Assembly (NCBI GenBank): GCA_026182355.1
Contig: JAPFBL010001930.1
Coordinates: 1-64,000, forward strand
Reading direction: 5' to 3'
Length of the DNA stretch: 64,000 bases
Source of the DNA: Hermatobates lingyangjiaoensis
Lineage: Eukaryota > Arthropoda > Insecta > Hemiptera > Hermatobatidae
The notes under the pieces were generated by a model, which was given only the letters and a program-made list of their open reading frames with translations, searched no databases and had not been told where the DNA came from. Made by a program: the position numbers and the translations under genes. This document shows, piece after piece, positions 61,074 to 64,000 of the stretch. The first letter of the stretch is position 1. Each line of letters opens with the position of its first letter.

Positions 61074-61385
61074 GGGGGCCAGGTTAGCTCAGTGGTTAAC
61101 ATACTCGCCTTAGAACTGGTATGTCCGGGGTTCGATACCCATATGGCCCTCGTTTTATTCACGTGGGAGGTGAATAAATCTGATCACGTCGTCCCTCGGA
61201 GAGGACTTTAAGTCGTCAGTTCCAAGCCTGTACCATTTCAGGTACTCGTTAAAGATCCCTACTCTAAATATACTGGAGGTAGGCAAAATTCAGAACTATA
61301 AATGTACAATCAATCTTCATTGTATGGTATTACAAAGGGCTCATGTTCGGCCTATATCTGTTCCAGCCACTGCAACCTAAAGGGT
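61074..61385 (+). mobile_element. tRNA-derived SINE, younger copy
   Basis: The head resembles a tRNA. GGGCCA at 61076 can pair with TGGCCC at about 61144-61149, with an A box TTAGCTCAGTGG (61084-61095) and a near-perfect B box GGTTCGATACC (61129-61139), the internal Pol III promoter. The anticodon stem is poorly paired, so this is not a functional tRNA gene. The body has AGGACTTTAAGTCGTC and GGTACTCGTTAAAGATCCC, which resembles the conserved central domain seen in several invertebrate SINE groups. The tail ends TGCAACCTAA. It lies in antisense orientation inside an intron of the minus-strand gene. Confidence 0.9.
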
Positions 61386-61911
61386 TGCAAATCTACTACT
61401 ACCAGATATGATTTTCCATATTTCCTCTTACATGTCTAAATTAGCTGATATAGTTCAAATTTGAAAATTGATTTTTTGAAATATTTAATATAGTTAAACT
61501 ATAGTTAAAATATACAACTACAGTTATAGTGATCACTGTTAGGACAGAAAACATTGGAGAGTTCTGTAGTAGTACGTAGAATATTAGAGTTTATAATTAC
61601 TATGAAAATCAGGTCATCTGTTTCCTTGGCACTAGAAGCTATTTTACAGTTCGTTAATATTTAATGTACGTAGTATGTTGGACACTTGTAATCATTTCAT
61701 TATATACATAAATAACAACCAAAGAAACAAGCATTTTATTAATTGATATTTAATCATTTTAAAAAACCAAATTAATATTTTTTAATCGATTTTAGTTTTA
61801 AGATATATTTCTTTATAATGGTTGTTTTAAAATTTAAAATACTACTTAGTCAAACATAGAACTGTAAGTATATATGGTGATGTAAGGAAATGAAAGTAAG
61901 GGAAGACTGAC

Positions 61912-62064
61912 TTGCGCGGGGGGCCACGGGGAGGGGGGTGAGGGCTGCCCGTCAGAGGCGGTGTAGAAGGACGAACTCCTCGATGGCGGAGTACAAGTGC
62001 ACTCACTGGCCGTCACGAACTCCTCTTCAGACCTGCTCCCTCCATCCTCCTTCCGCCACCAGTC
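61912..62064 (-). CDS. Unidentified Ser/Pro-rich protein, internal exon
   Basis: Acceptor TGATTAG and donor CAA|GTCAGT bound 153 nt (51 codons, phase 0 at both ends) encoding DWWRKEDGGSRSEEEFVTAS, ECTCTPPSRSSSFYTASDG and QPSPPSPWPPAQ. GC content is far above the flanking introns. The acidic, Ser and Pro-rich composition and SFYTASDG-type motif suggest phosphorylation or SH3/WW-ligand segments (inference). The length is a multiple of three. Confidence 0.8.
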
Positions 62065-62069
62065 CTAAT

Positions 62070-63105
62070 CACATACTCCTTATTACTTTGATAAAACAAG
62101 CTGAGTGCATTTAAAAAGGGTCTATTTTTAGAGATTTATTTAAAGGGCAAATGAGATGTTGAATTTACTTAGTTTAGCTTGATATTGCAAATGTTAAAAA
62201 AGAAAATGTGTATATCATGATTTATTATACGAAAATTAGTTTTACCACGCAAAGAAACTTTATAAGCATGCAAATAGATAATTCTCCATTTTTCATATTT
62301 CCATCACTTCATTCCTTCACTGTATGTACTTTGATTCTTCAGTCTCTATATTGCATAGCCTATTCTGGTCACTGGTCAAAGGTTCACACTAGCCAAGGAA
62401 ATTTTATTTTTTAATACAAGGGACAAGTAAAAGTGCCAGTTTTGCTTGTATCCCGCCACGTAAACTAATTTAGAGAATGAAGTGGTAAAAGGCCTAGATG
62501 CCTGTCCACTAATTTGGCATGCACCTTGCTGTGCATGGCTAGATGACCCTTGACCCTTGAATTCTCCATTTTTAATGCATTCATAACGGATGTTAAATAT
62601 GCAAATATCATTTTTTGCTAAATATTATTTGCTTTAAATATAATCGATGATTTGAAAAGCATATAAATGTATTTAAATTAAAGTTACTATGAAGGAAAAA
62701 TAGGTAAAGAACATAAAGCGTTCATCTGCTTTAGGTTTGTATGCAATACCTTCAGCAGTATAGTTGTAATTTTTGGATATCCATCATCAAAGAGTGAGTT
62801 GAGTACCTTTGGTCAAGGAATTATCCATCCGTCAATTATAATTAGTTTAATGTTCTTCTCTCAATAAAATCATCAATTAGTTCTTCATCAAATAGTAAGT
62901 TTGAATATAGTAATGTTGAGTGTAAGTTATCCAGTTATTTCCTTTTACTAACAATCCACCCATCTAAATTTAACTCTATAATGCTTGAAACTTCAAATCA
63001 TTTTTTGTAACCTCAGGCCAATATGATGTCAGAAATGCAAGCAAATGTTTAAAATTTATGAAGTAATTAGCGTTATTGATTAGGGATTCGTGTAGAGGTG
63101 GAAGA
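62070..63105. other. Intron sequence of the 53.8-kb gene
   Basis: AT-rich; the moderately GC-rich stretch 62430-62560 has no frame or known repeat that I can identify. Confidence 0.4.
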
Positions 63106-63110
63106 CTGAC

Positions 63111-63288
63111 CGGTGAAGGGGAGCAAGGCGGGGGCGGACTGATGCTGTCGGGGGACGGGCTGGCGTGCAGAGACCTGCCGGCCGGCCAGCAGAGCGCCTC
63201 GTCCAGCTGGAGTGCCAGCTCAGTCACCTCGCTCACCTTCTTGTGAATCGCCTCCACGGCACTCCCGTTGTCGCCCATCTGCCCTTCC
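63111..63288 (-). CDS. Unidentified protein, upstream exon
   Basis: Acceptor ACATGTTGCAG and donor CCG|GTCAGT bound 178 nt. The frame (phase 2 in, phase 0 out) reads EGQMGDNGSAVEAIHKKVSE, VTELALQLDEALCWPAGRS and LHASPSPDSISPPPPCSPSP. The first part is an amphipathic, coiled-coil-like helix and the second a Pro/Ser-rich tail that flows into the next exon. The gene presumably continues upstream beyond the window, although initiation at the internal ATG (63278) is possible. GC-rich compared with surroundings. Confidence 0.8.
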
Positions 63289-63460
63289 CTGCAACATGTT
63301 CCTCAGTCTACTTGTCGCAGTCACAAGAGCTCGACAAATACACAATCAACTATCATTAGACATGCAATCCAGCAATTCTCACCCATTCATCTTTAAAACA
63401 ACATTATTACTAACTTCAAATCACTTCTGCATAACCTTTGCAAGCTATTATAGAGTCTAA

Positions 63461-63630
63461 TTTATATTAGAAATAGGTAAAACCATCATACCTCGTAAGA
63501 TGATCCTCGAGTTGGAGTAAGATGATCAGTAGGTTTGTTGCGATCGAAGATGGGCAACGTCCGAAAGCACTCCAACTCTAGGATCATCTTACGAGGTATG
63601 ACGATTTTACCTATTTCTAATATAAATCAT
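63461..63630. mobile_element. Foldback element, family K, near the gene's upstream exon
   Basis: Arms 63461-63523 and 63570-63627 are close reverse complements (AGAAATAGGTAAAACCATCA, TACCTCGTAAGATGATCCT and counterparts). Beside the right arm the plus strand reads TCGAAGAT, GGGC-AAC-GTCC hairpin, GAAAG at about 63547-63576, a weak hammerhead-like core. Confidence 0.65.
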
Positions 63631-63634
63631 ACTA

Positions 63635-64000
63635 ACCTCAGTGGTATTAACAATATGCATGTATTATAGAGTCAATAAGAGTGGCTCCCTTTCATAGCTC
63701 GAAGGGTTTAGAATCGATTCCTCAGAGATTATAAGTGTAGCCTTAAGTTCACTAATTATCTGGTAAGCATGAACTATGCCGAGTGTATCACCCAATGTCC
63801 AACAAATAAATGAACGCTTCGCAGCAACTGACTCAGTTCACCTTACATGATTAGACTATGGTGATAGTTTTGTTTAATAAGTTAATTTCTTTATATCGTT
63901 TATAAAATATTATAAAATTCAATATTTATAGAATTAAAACAGGTTTACAATATTCCCAGAACATGTCAAGAGATGCAGAGATTATGCTCACATCTTTTCA
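63635..64000. other. Sequence upstream of the foldback, no feature
   Basis: Moderate GC, no sustained frame; presumably intron of the minus-strand gene. Confidence 0.4.

Noticed and set aside
61074..61150. tRNA gene
   Set aside because: A and B boxes and an acceptor-like stem are present, but the anticodon stem does not pair and the sequence continues into a repeated SINE body.

Overview
The window looks like AT-rich, repeat-dense nuclear DNA of an arthropod, most likely an insect and possibly a hemipteran. The evidence is GT-AG introns of 0.9 to 2.7 kb, short exons in long introns, a tRNA-derived SINE, and remnants of Penelope-like, non-LTR, hAT, Helitron and Ginger/GIN-type elements. No operons, CRISPR arrays, rRNA or functional tRNA genes were seen. 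The species cannot be fixed from the sequence.

Host genes occupy the right third. The best supported is a minus-strand gene at 53.8-63.3 kb. Five consecutive exons join with matching splice phases (63288-63111, 62064-61912, 59205-59095, 57603-57492, 54967-53790) and encode at least 576 residues of Ser/Pro/Asn-rich, probably disordered protein. Its 5' end lies beyond the window and I do not recognise the family. A second minus-strand gene starts at 45927 with a 28-codon first coding exon. About 1.2 kb away, a plus-strand gene starts at 47138 with a mitochondrial-presequence-like N terminus and a plausible second exon at 48783.

The left two thirds are a graveyard of mobile elements. At 21.3-26.6 kb there are non-LTR retrotransposon pieces (reverse transcriptase and RNase H) in inverted copies, a Helitron helicase relic and a complete 806-bp hAT deletion derivative with a perfect 8-bp target duplication. 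At 49.5-51.1 kb there is a broken integrase of the kind domesticated in vertebrate KRBA2/SCAND3. A tRNA-SINE occurs twice (41.7 and 61.1 kb). A 1.6-kb AT-rich repeat, here called R, recurs in whole or in part at about nine places.

The most striking pattern is a set of foldback (inverted-repeat) elements from several unrelated families. Most contain a CTGANGA (or CTTGAAAA), short hairpin, GAAA signature in one or both arms. This is the conserved core of hammerhead ribozymes, which are known from the terminal repeats of Penelope-like elements. One locus (6.6-7.5 kb) still carries a Penelope-type GIY-YIG endonuclease reading frame, and another (20.0-20.7 kb) carries the start of a Penelope-like ORF just after the motif, so the ribozyme-like hairpins and the coding relics belong together.

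The sequence from about 33.35 to 36.4 kb looks unreliable. It is full of homopolymer runs and reads as a blend of repeat R (0.72-2.3 kb) and the sequence at 37.6-38.3 kb. I treat it as a probable assembly consensus artefact, so ORFs there should not be trusted.
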